NCBI GenBank assembly: GCA_036971715.1
Contig: JAVHJL010000011.1
Location: 1,674,001 to 1,738,000 of the forward strand
Source: Arthrobotrys musiformis
Lineage: Eukaryota; Ascomycota; Orbiliomycetes; Orbiliales; Orbiliaceae
Direction: 5' to 3'
DNA length: 64,000 bases
The position numbers and the translations under genes were made by a program. Shown here in pieces: positions 21,632 to 33,228 of this stretch (positions within the stretch are counted from its first letter, which is position 1; every line of letters begins with the position of its first letter). The notes beneath the pieces are model-generated. The model worked only from the letters and a program-made list of their open reading frames with translations, ran no database searches and was not told where the DNA came from.

Positions 21632-24600
21632 GAATATTTTAAAAATAATATAATACAATTGTAAAAGATCTACAAATATAATGTAGTTAATTTTAAACTC
21701 TGCATTAATTTACGATAATACGGATTTAATTTTCCTACAAGAACCGTGGTTCTCAAAGGAAAATACTACAATTACATACTCAGAGTTTAAATTAATTTTT
21801 TTAAACCCAAAAACCAACGAAACCAACAAAAACCGAAATAGGGTAATTACTTTTATAAAAAAAAATTTACCTTATGAGATCACAAACTGGGAAGATTTAA
21901 TTAAAGATGAGGATTGTTAGATAATTGATTTTAAATTAAATAAATTTGGGGAAATTAGATTTATTAATATCTATAACGAAAAACAACAAAATACGGAAAA
22001 TAGTAAATATACAGTAAATCGACTCTTTAATAAGATCAAAGATTATTGTACCAAAAAAATATTATTAATTGGAGATTTTAATGCTTATCACTTTTTATGG
22101 AATTTTGAAATTAAATTTAATTTAAGAGCAGGAAAAATAATAGAGTTGATCAAAAATAAAAATCTATAATTAATAAATAAAAATGGCATACTAACTTATT
22201 ATAATATCAAGAAAAATAATAAATCTGAATCCTTAATTATTGATCTATCTTTTGCAACTATTAATTTAAAAGAATTAATTATGGATTGGAAAATAGATGA
22301 AAAAATTGATACAGGATCAGATTATGAGGTAATCTCAATTAAAATAAAACCAAAAGAAAATGACTTAGTAGACAACCTTTTGTTAACTAATAAATTTAAT
22401 TAGAATAAAACTAATTGGGAAAACTTCAAAAAAGAATTATTAAGTCTAGATAAAAATCTAGATAAAAATAATTTATGGAAAGATCGCCTTTTTTTATTTT
22501 ATGAGAAAAGAGAAGATCTAGAAAATAATTTGGAAGTTGCAATATCTTTTTTTCAAAAAAATATAATTTTGGCAGTAGAAAGATCTATACTAACTTTAAA
22601 AATAATACTAAAATCAAAAATTTAATAGAATGAGGAAATTGAAAAAACAAGAAAAGAGATATTGCAATAAAAAAGAATATGGAAATTAAATAGGACCCAA
22701 TAAAATTGAGAACTATTTAAAATCAAAAGGAATAAATATTTTAGAGAAATTAGATCTTCTAAAAAGAAATCCTGGACTAATTTTCTAGAAAATGCAAAAG
22801 ATAAAGAAATATTCCTAGTGCTTAATTTTTCTAAATTTAGAAAAATCCAAAAAATGCTAAATCTAATTTATGAAGACAAAAATACCCTTAATTTTAAAAA
22901 TAAGGCAAAAATATTAAGAAAGGCGTTATTTCCAAAACCACTAAATTATATAAAAACAACAAATTTACTGTTATTAGTGAAAATAACAATTAACAAAAAA
23001 TTAATAGAATGGAAAAAGATAAGAAATAGTGAAATTAAAGAAGCTATCTTTTTATCCAATTCCAAAAAAGCACCAGGATTAGATGGAATTAATTTTCTAT
23101 ATCTAAAAAGGGCTTACGAAATTATACCGGGAAAATTTAATGATTTATTTAAACAATTATTAAATTATAGATATTATCTAATATGCTTTAGAAAAGTAAT
23201 TGGGGTAATTTTACCTAAACCAAATAAACCGAATTATAATATTCCAAAAGCTTACAGAATTATTAGTCTCCTAAATTGTTTAGGAAAAATATCAGAAAAA
23301 ATAATAACAAGAAGAATAGCCTTTTTATCAGAAACTAATAAAATTCTAAATCCAGAATAAATTGGAGACAGAAAACAAAGATTTGTAATTAATACAGCTT
23401 TGTCATTAATTCATGATATAGAAATAGCTAATTCAGAAAAATTAAAAACCTCTATTTTATTCCTAGACGTTAAAGAGGCTTTTGATAATATTTTAAAGGA
23501 AAAATTAATTAATACCTTAGAAAACATGAAGTTCCCCAAACAATTAATTTCGTAAATTAATAATTTTATGTCCAAAAGATTAATTAAACTGGCCTTTGAT
23601 GGACAAATAGAAAAATTAAAACCAGTTGAAACTGGAATATTATAAGATTCCCCAATATCCCTAATTCTTTTTCTATTATATTTAACACCACTATTTAATT
23701 TATTAGAATAAAAAACGTTTTCTATTATTAAACCATCTTATATAGATGATTTGGCATTAATTACAACTAATAAAAAAATAGAAACAAATATATATAAATT
23801 AGAAAAAACTGCAAAAATAGCCTTTAATTAAACTACAGATAATGCAGTAGCTTTTGATAACATAAAATCAGAACTAATTTATTTTAAAATAAATTTAAAA
23901 AAGAAAAATGAATTTGGGGAATTAAATATTAAGCTACTAAATGGTATAATAATAAAACCTACTAATAATATAAAGTGGTTAGGTATATATTTTGATATAA
24001 GATTAAATTTTAAATATTATATTAAAATAAAAACAAGTATAGTAAATAAAATTTTAAATTTTATCAAGGTACTTACTAATTCAGAAAAAGGATTTAAAAC
24101 TAAAACAATAATATAATTATATAAAAGCTACATTTATTCTATTTCCAACTATGGATCTGAAATATGGTAGAAAAACCAAAAACAACAAAATGTTTTAAAA
24201 AAATTTAAATTAATTCAAAATAAAATATTAAAAAAAATAATAAGAGGCTTCAAAACAACTCCAATAAATATATTGGAAATTGAGGCCTCTATTTTACTAC
24301 CAGAAATAAAACTAAATGGGATACAAAGAAAATATGCCCTAAAATCCCTTTTTCTTAATAAAAATCATCCAATAAAAAAGAGATCTCCAAAATCATTCCC
24401 ACCAGAATTTAATTTTGGAAAAAAGGAAACAGGACTGGAACCTTATTTAAAATAAAATAAAAATAAAAAAGAAAAAAACAAAAAAAATATACCTCCACAC
24501 TAAACAGAATACTATCAAAAATTAATTTCTTAATAAACCCATATACAAAAATTGAGGAATTAAATATAAAATTCAATCCACCTTAGATTGAAAATAAAAT

Positions 24601-25660
24601 TAATTTCCTCATAAATAACATACCCAAGGACTTAGAAGCAGAAAACCACAAAAATAAAAAAGAAGTTGAACTAAATTCTAGGGAAAACTTACTTATTTAT
24701 ACAGACGGTTCTATGCTGGAAATAGAAAATAAAAATAATAAAAAAAAGAATAATAAAAATAAAAAAGAAAAATCCTTGGGGGCTGGAATTTATGGAGAAA
24801 TAGATAATAAATCTATTTTCGAAATTTATTTTAATTTGGGAAAAAGTATGGAGGTATATGATGCAGAATTAATTGCTTTAAAGAAAAAATTCAAAAAATC
24901 CTTTGAAGTAATTAATAAAAATAAAGAAGTAAAGAATATTTATTTCTTCACCAACAACCAGGCTACAATAAAAAGATTACAAAACCTAAATTTAGGGCTT
25001 GGTCAGGAGACAACTTCAGAAATTTAAGATATAGCAAATGAATTAAATTCTAGAAATATTAACATATTTATAAAATAGGTCCCAGGTCACTCTAAAGTTG
25101 TTGGAAATGAAAAGGCAGATTACTTAGCCAAGGAAGCTGCAAAAATAAAAAAGAAAAGCCTATTCAAATCCTTCACCTATTTAAAAAAAAAAATTAAAAA
25201 AAAGGACTTACTAGAATGGGAAGAAAAATACAAAAAACAAAAAAACAGGCCAAATTATATTAATAAGCCAAAGTTAAAAAGAAATAAAATATTTACTAAG
25301 TTTAGTAATAATTTTATTTTTTTTTTAACACAACTAAGGACTAGGTATGGGTACTTTAACAATTATTTATATAAAATTCCAAATTCTGGAATTTTAAATA
25401 AAAACTGTACATGTAGAAATAAGCCTTAAACACCAAAACACTTAATTATAAAATACAAAATCTATAATGAAGAGAGAAAGGTATTAAAAAGGAAATTTAA
25501 AAAAGCTAATAAATAATTAGATTATTACTTTTTATTATTTAATAATAAAGGTATGATTTTTTTGGAAGAGTTCCTAAATAAAACAAATATTGTAAAAAGA
25601 AAATGCAATAAAAATCCTAAAAATGATTATTTCACAGGATGGGGAAATCTGGAAGTTTGA
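21624..25660 (+). pseudogene. LINE C ORF2: endonuclease, reverse transcriptase, RNase H
   Basis: Starts at ATG 21624, overlapping the ORF1 stop in ATGAATAG, and ends TGA at 25660. In order: APE-type endonuclease (FLQEPW near 21735, IGDFNAYH near 22068), RT (KAPGLDGINF near 23085, YRIISLLNCLGKISEK near 23255, FLDVKEAFDNI near 23460, SYIDDLALIT near 23737 as the YxDD box), RNase H (YTDGS near 24700, AELIAL, TNNQAT with the catalytic Asp now Asn, WVPGHSEV degraded) and a C-terminal knuckle. Many TAA/TAG stops occur at former Gln and Trp codons. About 1340 codons, normal for the clade. Open pieces 22818-23360, 24273-24455 and 24713-25027 belong to this frame. Inactive. Confidence 0.9.
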
Positions 25661-25980
25661 AAAAATGAATGAAAAGGTTCCGGAAATGAGATATATCATT
25701 TTAATATTACATCAAAGTGGATGGGTAAGAACAACAGATATACGACATTGTTCTTTTAATGGGAAAAAAGAAGAAAGAGACAAAAAGGGTTAGAAGGAAC
25801 CTCAAAAAACAAAAAACAAAAATAAAAATAAAAACAAAAAACAAAAATAAAAAATGATTTTATGTAGTTTTCATTTTTAATGAGGAGCGAAAATCATGTA
25901 TTTTAATTTCTTTTCCTTCATTCCGCCATAACCGAAAGGTTGCATGCGTGTATGATAAATAATAATAATAATAATAATAA
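25661..25980 (+). other. LINE C 3' UTR and AAT tail
   Basis: Same landmarks as in LINE A; a duplicated GAAT near 25667 makes it 4 bp longer than A at that point. The terminal block is unmutated. Confidence 0.85.
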
Positions 25981-28215
25981 AAAAACTAAAAAACAGTAAT
26001 ATTTAAAAATTCTTATATTTAGAATATTATAAAAATATTAAAAAAAAAACTAAATAATATTTTAAAATAAAAATTTTAGAAATAAAAAAATATTAACATA
26101 AACTTTATTATAATAATAAAAATAATATTTAATAATAATAAAATTTATAAAAAATATTATAATAATATTATAACTATTCTATTATAAAATATTTAAAAGA
26201 AACTAAAATATTAAAACTAATTTAAAGAAAATATATTTAAATAAAAATTTAAAAAAATATAAATTAATATATTAATAATTATTATATATATAAATATACT
26301 AAAATTTTTAAAAATATATTTTAAAAACTACTAAAATTATTTTAAATATCTAAAAAAAATTAATAAAATATATTTTTTTAATCCTATTATTAAACTACTA
26401 AAATTAAAAAATATAATATTATTTTAATTATTATTAATAAACTATTTAAAATAATTTATTTAATTTTTACTATAAAAAAGCTAAATATTAAAAAATTTAT
26501 TAAAATCTTTTTAAAAGATATTTAAAAATTATATAAATTATTTAAAAAGATTATTTTAAATAAAAAAAAAACTTTCTTAACAAATTTTAAAATAAAATTA
26601 ATAATTAATTAAAAATTTACTATTACTTTAATACAACCTATTATTCTTAAATAAACAATGAAATAAAATATATCAAGACTATAATAAAATAATATTTTAA
26701 AATTTATATTAATTATTAATAAAATAATTAAATAAAATAATTATTTTTAAGTAAATATTTTTACAATAATAAAATATTTAATATTATTAATATTTTTTTA
26801 TTTATTATAAACTATAAATAAATTTTAATTCCTTTTAAATTTTAAAAATTTTAAAAATTTATTAAAAATTAAAAATTATAAAATTTATTTAATAAATATT
26901 AAATCTATAAAATATTTTATAAATAAAAATGAACTATATTATATAAATATAATAAAAAAAATTAAATAAATAATAATATTTAATATTTAAATATAAAAAA
27001 AAATTATATTTAATTTAATATATAAAATATTAAAATAATTAAATTTTATTTAAAACTATTTAATAAAATAAAAATTTTATTTTAAATTTTTAAATTTATA
27101 AGAAAATAAGTATATAAATTAAATTTTTTTTATTAATAAAAATTTATTTTATTTTTTATATTAATTTATTTTATATAATATTAGAAAATGCTTTTTTTAA
27201 TTAAAATCATAAAAAATAATTTATATCTATTATTATCAATAATAAAAAAAAATATAAAATTAAAAAAAAATTTTAAATTTATAATATTATTATAAATTTT
27301 AATATTTTATTTAATAAAAAAATTAAAATGAATTTATTTAATAACTTATATTTAATATTATTTATATTTAAAAATTATTTAATATTATTTATACTTAAAA
27401 ATTATTTAATAATTTTTATAAATTTTAAGCTAAAATTTAATAAAAACTTTTTAAAAATTAAAAATATTAATAAATCTATGTAAGATTTTACTAAAACAAA
27501 CACTCAAAATCATAATACAATAAAAATAAAAACTCCAAAATCAAATATTTTAAAACCAAAGAAACCAAAATTTTCAAAAATCATAAAAAAAATAGCTACC
27601 AAAAATTCATATCACCAAAAATTAATACATAATATTAAAAAAGTAAAAAATTTAGTTTTATATTAAATATCAAAATAGAATATTAACAAAATATTAATAC
27701 TAAAAAAAAAATTATATAACAAAATATACTTAATAAAAAGAATTTTAAATAAAAATTTAAAGAATTAAAAAAACTTTTAGAATAACTATAAAAAATATCC
27801 AAACAATATTATAAATAAAAAAAAAATTATATAACACAATATAACCTATAAATTTAAAATAAGAAAATATTTAAATTTAGATTTTAAAATTTAAAAAATA
27901 ATATTAATAATATTATTTAATTTTAAAACTTGCAATTAAAAAAGCTTTTAACAACTCTTAAAAAAAGTACTTTTTTATATATATTTATTTATTATACAAA
28001 ATTATATATTATTTAATTTAATAATTTATATTTTTAATTATTTAATTCAAATTTATCTCTTATCTAGTTTAATACTCTATATCTATCTATTCAATTTATA
28101 ATTTTATATTTTATTTAATTTAATATTATATTTTTAAATATCTATTTTATAAACTTATTTTTTATTTAATTTATTTTATTATTTTTTTTATTAATTATTT
28201 ATTTAAATTAATATA
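25981..28215 (+). mobile_element. Gypsy family 1, copy 3, 3' part, heavily mutated
   Basis: Forward-strand alignment to the reverse complement of copy 1: 26020-26330 matches about 10850-11160, 26606-26800 matches about 10380-10560, 27095-27300 matches about 9880-10080, 27480-27715 matches about 9120-9340. The end from about 27716 is the 3' LTR. Coding sense is plus, opposite to copies 1 and 2. Hardly any G or C is left, so this is one of the oldest pieces. No readable domain. Confidence 0.75.
27716..28215 (+). repeat. LTR of gypsy family 1 copy 3, interrupted or cut at the Fot1-like element
   Basis: Follows the sense-strand LTR from its TGTAACAAAGC-type start (here ATAACAAAATA) through the tandem-repeat region around 28060-28160. 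It breaks off after about 500 bp where the transposon TIR begins; the remaining LTR end is not found on the other side. Confidence 0.65.
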
Positions 28216-28247
28216 ACGTTTTGGACCGGGAAGAGGACCACCACATT
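28216..28247 (+). repeat. Left terminal inverted repeat of the Fot1-like element
   Basis: Starts ACGTTTTGGACCGGGAAGAG, then GACCACCAC; pairs with the right end. Confidence 0.9.
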
Positions 28248-28495
28248 TTCAATTTCACAAAATTATAATTAATTTATTTTTTACTTAAAAAGCATAAAAA
28301 TTTCGCATATTCTAAAATATACTAAAAAAAATAAGATTTTAAGCTCTTAAAGATTTTTATATATTATTTGAATTAATATTAATTTTTAAATCTTAAAATT
28401 TTGCATTTTTATAGAATATATTAATTATCAAATTTAGTGTTGCATTGTATTCTACTATTTCCTATTTAATTTTTTAAATAACTACTATTATTTAT

Positions 28496-28645
28496 AATAT
28501 TTTTTATAATATTTTTTATAATATTTTTTATAACATTTTTTATGGTATTTTTTATAATATTTTTTGCAATATCTTCTACAGTATTTTCTATAATATTTTT
28601 TATAATATTCTTTGTAATATTTTTTGTAATATTTTTTGCAATATT
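28496..28645 (-). repeat. 12-bp tandem repeat coding KNIx repeats near the transposase C-terminus
   Basis: About a dozen units of ATAATATTTTTT type. In minus-strand sense they read KNII, KNIT, KNIA, IENT, VEDI and similar, a four-residue repeat. A gap-free triplet multiple means the frame was kept, so the repeat was probably part of the protein tail. Confidence 0.7.
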
Positions 28646-28649
28646 TTTC

Positions 28650-30200
28650 TTTTTATTTTTTCGAAAATAATTTTTAAAATAACCAGTTTTACTATAATTT
28701 TTACTACTTCTTTTATTATAATTATTAATATTATTATAAAAATAACTATAACTTTTTTTAATATATTAAAATTCTCTATAATATCTAATTTAATAATTTT
28801 ATTTTACTATAATTTACTAATTTTTAATTATTTAAAATATAAATATTAGTAAATTTAGGTTTATTATATTTATTTTAGAAAAGTTTTTTATTAATAATAT
28901 TAAATATTAATTTTTTATAAAATAATAATTTTATTTAATACTCTCTTTATTTAATTAATAAATAGTATTAATAATTAATAAATTAAGTAAATAGTTTATT
29001 TATATAAAAAGTTTAGTAACAACTTTATAAATAAATATTAAATATACTAATATTTTTAGATTTAAAATTTTAGATTAAACAACTTTATTATATTATAATT
29101 TAAATAAAACCTTTTTTAAATTATATAATATTAATTTTATTCCTTTTTATACTATTTTAATTAAATTTTTTAAAATAATATTCTTTTTAATTTTTATTAA
29201 TAATTTAATAAAGGGCTATTTATTAATTCTAATAATATTATTATATATAACATAATCTACAATTTTATAATATTATTTATTATAAATTGTATTAAATCTA
29301 ATATTTAATAGTTGTAGATAATATATACTATATATAAGTAAATATAAAGTAATAATATTTTTCTAAATATAAAATCTAATAAATTTTACAAAAATATAAT
29401 TATCATAACCATCTAATAATGATATGCATATATAATTATTAAAAATCTTTATTTTTAGATTAAATACCCATTTCAATTACTAAATATTTAAATCTCTATT
29501 TGTCCATTTATTTGGTAATGTTATAAATAACCAATTCTTTATTAAATTATTAATATTGTTAATATATTAATTAAATTAATAATAGGTACTTTTAAAGATA
29601 ATAAATAAAAAAAATAATATTATATGTGCTAATATATTTAATAATAATAACTAATTTATAACTATTATATTAAATTATAAACCAATTTTTAAATAATATT
29701 AAAATTATAATTTTTACTATTTAAATATTATTTATAATAAAGTTTTTGTTATTTATATTATATAATATATTTTTTATAATATTATATTTATATTTAATAT
29801 TTATGAATAATAAAATTAATTGATAAAAGCTAAATTATCAGGTTTAATTTAAACATTATTTAGTATATATAAGTATGTAAAATATAAGTTTAAATATTAT
29901 TATATAAATTATTTTATTTAATTAATATTAAAATTTTTATTAATAAGTTTAATAGTTATATAATAAACTATATTTATTTATAAAAAAAATTTTTAATTAT
30001 ATAATTAAATTATCTATTATACTAAAATCTTCTTATTTTTTATTATTATTATTAATTGCTATTTATATATCTTAATTTTATTAGAAACTTTACCACCACT
30101 AATCCTTTTTTTTAATATTATATATAAAATATCATATACTTGTATTAATGTGTGTACAAATAAAAATTTTTTTTTTTTATATATATAAATAATTATTTAC
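28650..30200 (-). pseudogene. Fot1/pogo transposase remnant
   Basis: Minus-strand translation near 29480-29530 gives TLPNKWTNRDLNI, two stops, LKWVFN, matching the Fot1 family's LPNxWTNxDLGxxWLxxVFD block. Near 29370-29425 it gives LLDGYDNYIFVKFIRFY, matching the DDE_1 block DGHxSHxxxEFIxFC that carries the second catalytic Asp; H has become Y. These two blocks in this order and spacing define Fot1/pogo transposases. The N-terminal helix-turn-helix and CENP-B-like part expected around 29700-30200 is unreadable. The enzyme would cut at the TIRs and join to TA; this copy is dead. Confidence 0.8.
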
Positions 30201-30596
30201 AAATTCTTCTCAAAAATTTCCTTATTAATTAAATAACATACATATTAAATAAGCTAGTAAAGAATTTTAGATTATCACACTATAATAATACTGATAATAC
30301 TGGTAATTCTGATGATTTTAATAATAATAACACTAATGATACTGGTAATATTGATAATATTAGTAATATTAATAATAATAGAAATTAATATTAATATATA
30401 ATGTAGCACTAGATTTTAATAAATAATATATTTTATAAAAATATAAAATTTTAAGATTTAAAAATTAATATTAATTTAAATAATATATGAAAATCTTTAA
30501 AAATATATAATCTTATTTTCTTTAATAAATTATAAAATATACTAAATTTTTATATTATTTAAAAAAAAAGAAATTATAATAGTTTTTTAAAAGTAA

Positions 30597-30645
30597 AAAT
30601 TTGGTGGTCCTCTTCCCGGTCTGGTCCTCTCCCGGTCCAAAACAT
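30597..30645 (-). repeat. Right terminal inverted repeat, with internal duplication
   Basis: Reverse complement begins ATGTTTTGGACCGGGAGAGG, then continues with a second ACCGGGAAGAGGACCACC. Compared with the left TIR it carries about 16 extra bases, a near-duplicate of the ACCGGGA-GAGGACC core. Confidence 0.88.
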
Positions 30646-30647
30646 TA

Positions 30648-31811
30648 TTGGGTAATATTTATAATTTTATAAGTTTTTTTTAAATATAAAACATTAATTT
30701 TATTTGATTTTAATACTTTTTTAAAATTAAATAAAAAAAATATTTTTTTTGATTTTATTATCTCTTATTTTTTTATATTTAATTGGGTAATTTTTTATTA
30801 ATTATTATTTCTATTAATAATAATAAATTTATTATTTTTATATAATTTAATAGTTTTAAAAATAATATATTTTTTTAATATTTTGGTTTTATTTTTAAAA
30901 TTAAGGGTATTATTATTTTCATAAATTAGATTTAGTATTTTTTATATTTTTTTAAATTTAAAAAAAATTAAATACTAAAAATATTTCTTTATTTTTTACG
31001 TTTTCTAAAAAATTAGTTTAAACATTTTTTTTAAAATATGGATTTTTTTTAATTTTAAAAAGTTTTTAATTTTGTTGGGTTTTATTTAATTTTTATGTTT
31101 TTTTTTATTATAATATTTCTTTTCTTATTTTTTTAATTTTTTTATTTTATTAAATTTTTAATTTTAATATTATTTTCAAAATTGGTATAAATTTTTCTAT
31201 TATTATAATTATATGTTTTTTAAAAAAAAATATATTATAATTTTTAAATTATTTTTTAGATTTTCTCTTTTTTATAAAATAAAAAAAAAAAATCTTTTTA
31301 TAAATTATTTTCATTTAAATTTTCATTTAAATTTAATAAATTTTTTTTAAAGTTTTTTTAATTAATTAACTTTATTAGTTAATAAAAGATTATTTATTAA
31401 GTTATTTTCTTTTAGTTTTATTTTAATTAAAATTATTTTATAATCTAATCTTATATTAATTTTTTTATTTATTTTCTAATTTATAATTAATTCTTTTAAA
31501 TTAATGATTATAAAAGATAAATCAATAATTGAGGATTTAAACCTATTATTTTTTTTAATATTATAATAAGTTGGTATACTATTTTTATTTATTAATTATA
31601 GATTTTCTTTCTTAATTAATCTTATTATTTTTTTTTTGTTTTTAAATTGAATTTAATTTCAAAATTCTATAAAAAGTAATAAGTATTAAAGTTTTTAATT
31701 AATAATATTTTTTTAGTATAATAATTTTTAATTTCATTAAAAAATTACTTTATTATATATTTACTATTTTCTATATTTTGTTATTTTTTGTTGTTTATTA
31801 ATAAATTTGAT
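30648..31811 (-). pseudogene. LINE E ORF2 piece: RT N-terminus and endonuclease
   Basis: Aligns with 45015-46195 of LINE G. At 31800-31811 the target AATAAATTTGAT of LINE D begins. Nearly all informative codons are lost to A/T. Confidence 0.8.
31800..31811 (+). repeat. Target site duplication of LINE D, left
   Basis: AATAAATTTGAT, repeated after the LINE D tail at 50025-50036. Between it and the LINE 5' end are about 15 extra bases (31812-31826) not found in LINE E, probably added during 5' end joining. Confidence 0.75.
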
Positions 31812-32073
31812 AAAAAGCAATAATACAAAAACGAACTTCGAAAATACCGACCCCCCCATAACTTTTGAACAGAGTATCCAAAACCAAATAAAAGTATACT
31901 AATCAAAAAAGCAGAAAAAATTAATCAAAAATACTATAAAGTAAAAAAACATATAAAGATTAATAGAAAATAATCATAACATAAAAATATAAAAATATTT
32001 ATAATCATTTACCATATAAAAAAGAAATTTCTCGCTTAATTTAAACTAAACCTTTTAAAAATTAGTTTTAAAA

Positions 32074-33228
32074 ATAGAAAACATACTAATTAATTTATTT
32101 TTAAATAAACTAGTATTAGTAACACAAAGTTTTAAACCTATTTACCACAAAAAAAAACAGAGAAAACAAATATCAATAAATACAATTGATTTAAAGAAAG
32201 AAATAAATAGAGAAAATCTTTTTCTGGAAATTAAAAAATTAAATAACCTTCTAAAAGAAAAAGTACAAGAAATAAAAGACCTAAAGCAAGAAATAAAAGA
32301 GTTAGAAAGAAACAACACAAAAAAAACATATGCCTAAGAAAACATCAAAAACACCAAAAAAACAGAAAATAACCCAAAAACACCAAAAAATATATAAAAC
32401 ACAAAATCTACAAAATCCACAAAATCCACAAAATTCAAAAATATCAATTAACCAACAAAAATTAATTATTTTTAGAAATACCATGGAATTTTTTACCCAA
32501 AAACCAAATATTTTTAGAAAAAAAATAAATAAAATTCTCAAAAAGAAGCCTAATAATTTAGAATTAATTATTTTTAAAATTTCTTTAAATCCAAAAAAAA
32601 ATCTAATTTTAATTATCTATAAAAACACCAAAAAAGAAGATATTCTGGAATATAAAAAAAAATCTATCAAAAATTTATTAAAATAAATAAACATATACAG
32701 AAATTTTCCAAAATAAAGAACTAAAGGTTTTTAGTTATATACAAAATTTCTAAAGATTAAAAAATAGAAGATCTCAAAAAAAAAATAGAAACAGATAATA
32801 TAATTAAATTAATTAAAAATCTAAAATAATTAATTTAAAAAAAAAAATTAAAAAAAAAAGAAATTCTCTTCTATAATAATTACTATAAACACAAAAATAA
32901 AAACAATAAAAATACAAAACAAAAGATATATTTTTCTAAAAAATAAAAAACTTAAAACAAAAAAATATATTAAATTCTCTAAAAACAATAAATATATAAA
33001 TTATCAAAAAACTAACTACTATGCATTAAATTACAAAAATAAATTAACCTACAAAATTTGTACTAGAAAACACAAAACAATTAATTATTTGTATAATATA
33101 TACTAAAAAAATAAAAAATCCTGTAATCATATAAAATATAAATGTATTAATTATGAAAAAAAATATAAAACAAAAAATTCCTTATACCCTAAAAATAAAA
33201 AACAAAATATTACCTTAAATAAATAAAA
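32074..33228 (+). pseudogene. LINE D ORF1 remnant
   Basis: Aligned to LINE C ORF1; the start ATG has become ATA. It keeps CAA at the two places where LINE C has the first two TAA stops, showing those stops are mutations. The open piece at 32330-32686 is part of this frame. The zinc-knuckle Cys codons are partly TAT/TAC. Confidence 0.75.

Larger units (their letters stand above)
20224..25980 (+). mobile_element. LINE C, Tad1-type non-LTR retrotransposon, near full length
   Basis: About 5.75 kb from the 5' end AAAACGAACTTCGAAAATACC, shared with the starts of LINEs D, E and G, to the (AAT)n tail. It has a 5' UTR of about 245 bp, ORF1 with zinc knuckles, ORF2 with endonuclease, RT, RNase H and C-terminal knuckle, and the standard 3' UTR. 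This order is that of the Tad1 clade. RIP is moderate, so both ORFs are readable but interrupted by stops. It is the best template in the window for describing the family. Confidence 0.93.
28216..30645 (-). mobile_element. Fot1/pogo-type DNA transposon (Tc1/mariner superfamily), degraded
   Basis: A 2.43-kb element with terminal inverted repeats starting ACGTTTTGGACCGGGAAGAG and flanked by TA on both sides (28214-28215 and 30646-30647), the Tc1/mariner target. The transposase lies on the minus strand in broken frames. The TIRs are GC-rich and unmutated while the interior is almost pure A/T. The left and right flanks belong to different elements (a gypsy LTR and LINE E), so the TA match could also be chance in such DNA. 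Confidence 0.8.

Noticed and set aside
28216..30645. MITE
   Set aside because: Transposase blocks are recognisable inside, so it is a degraded autonomous-type element.
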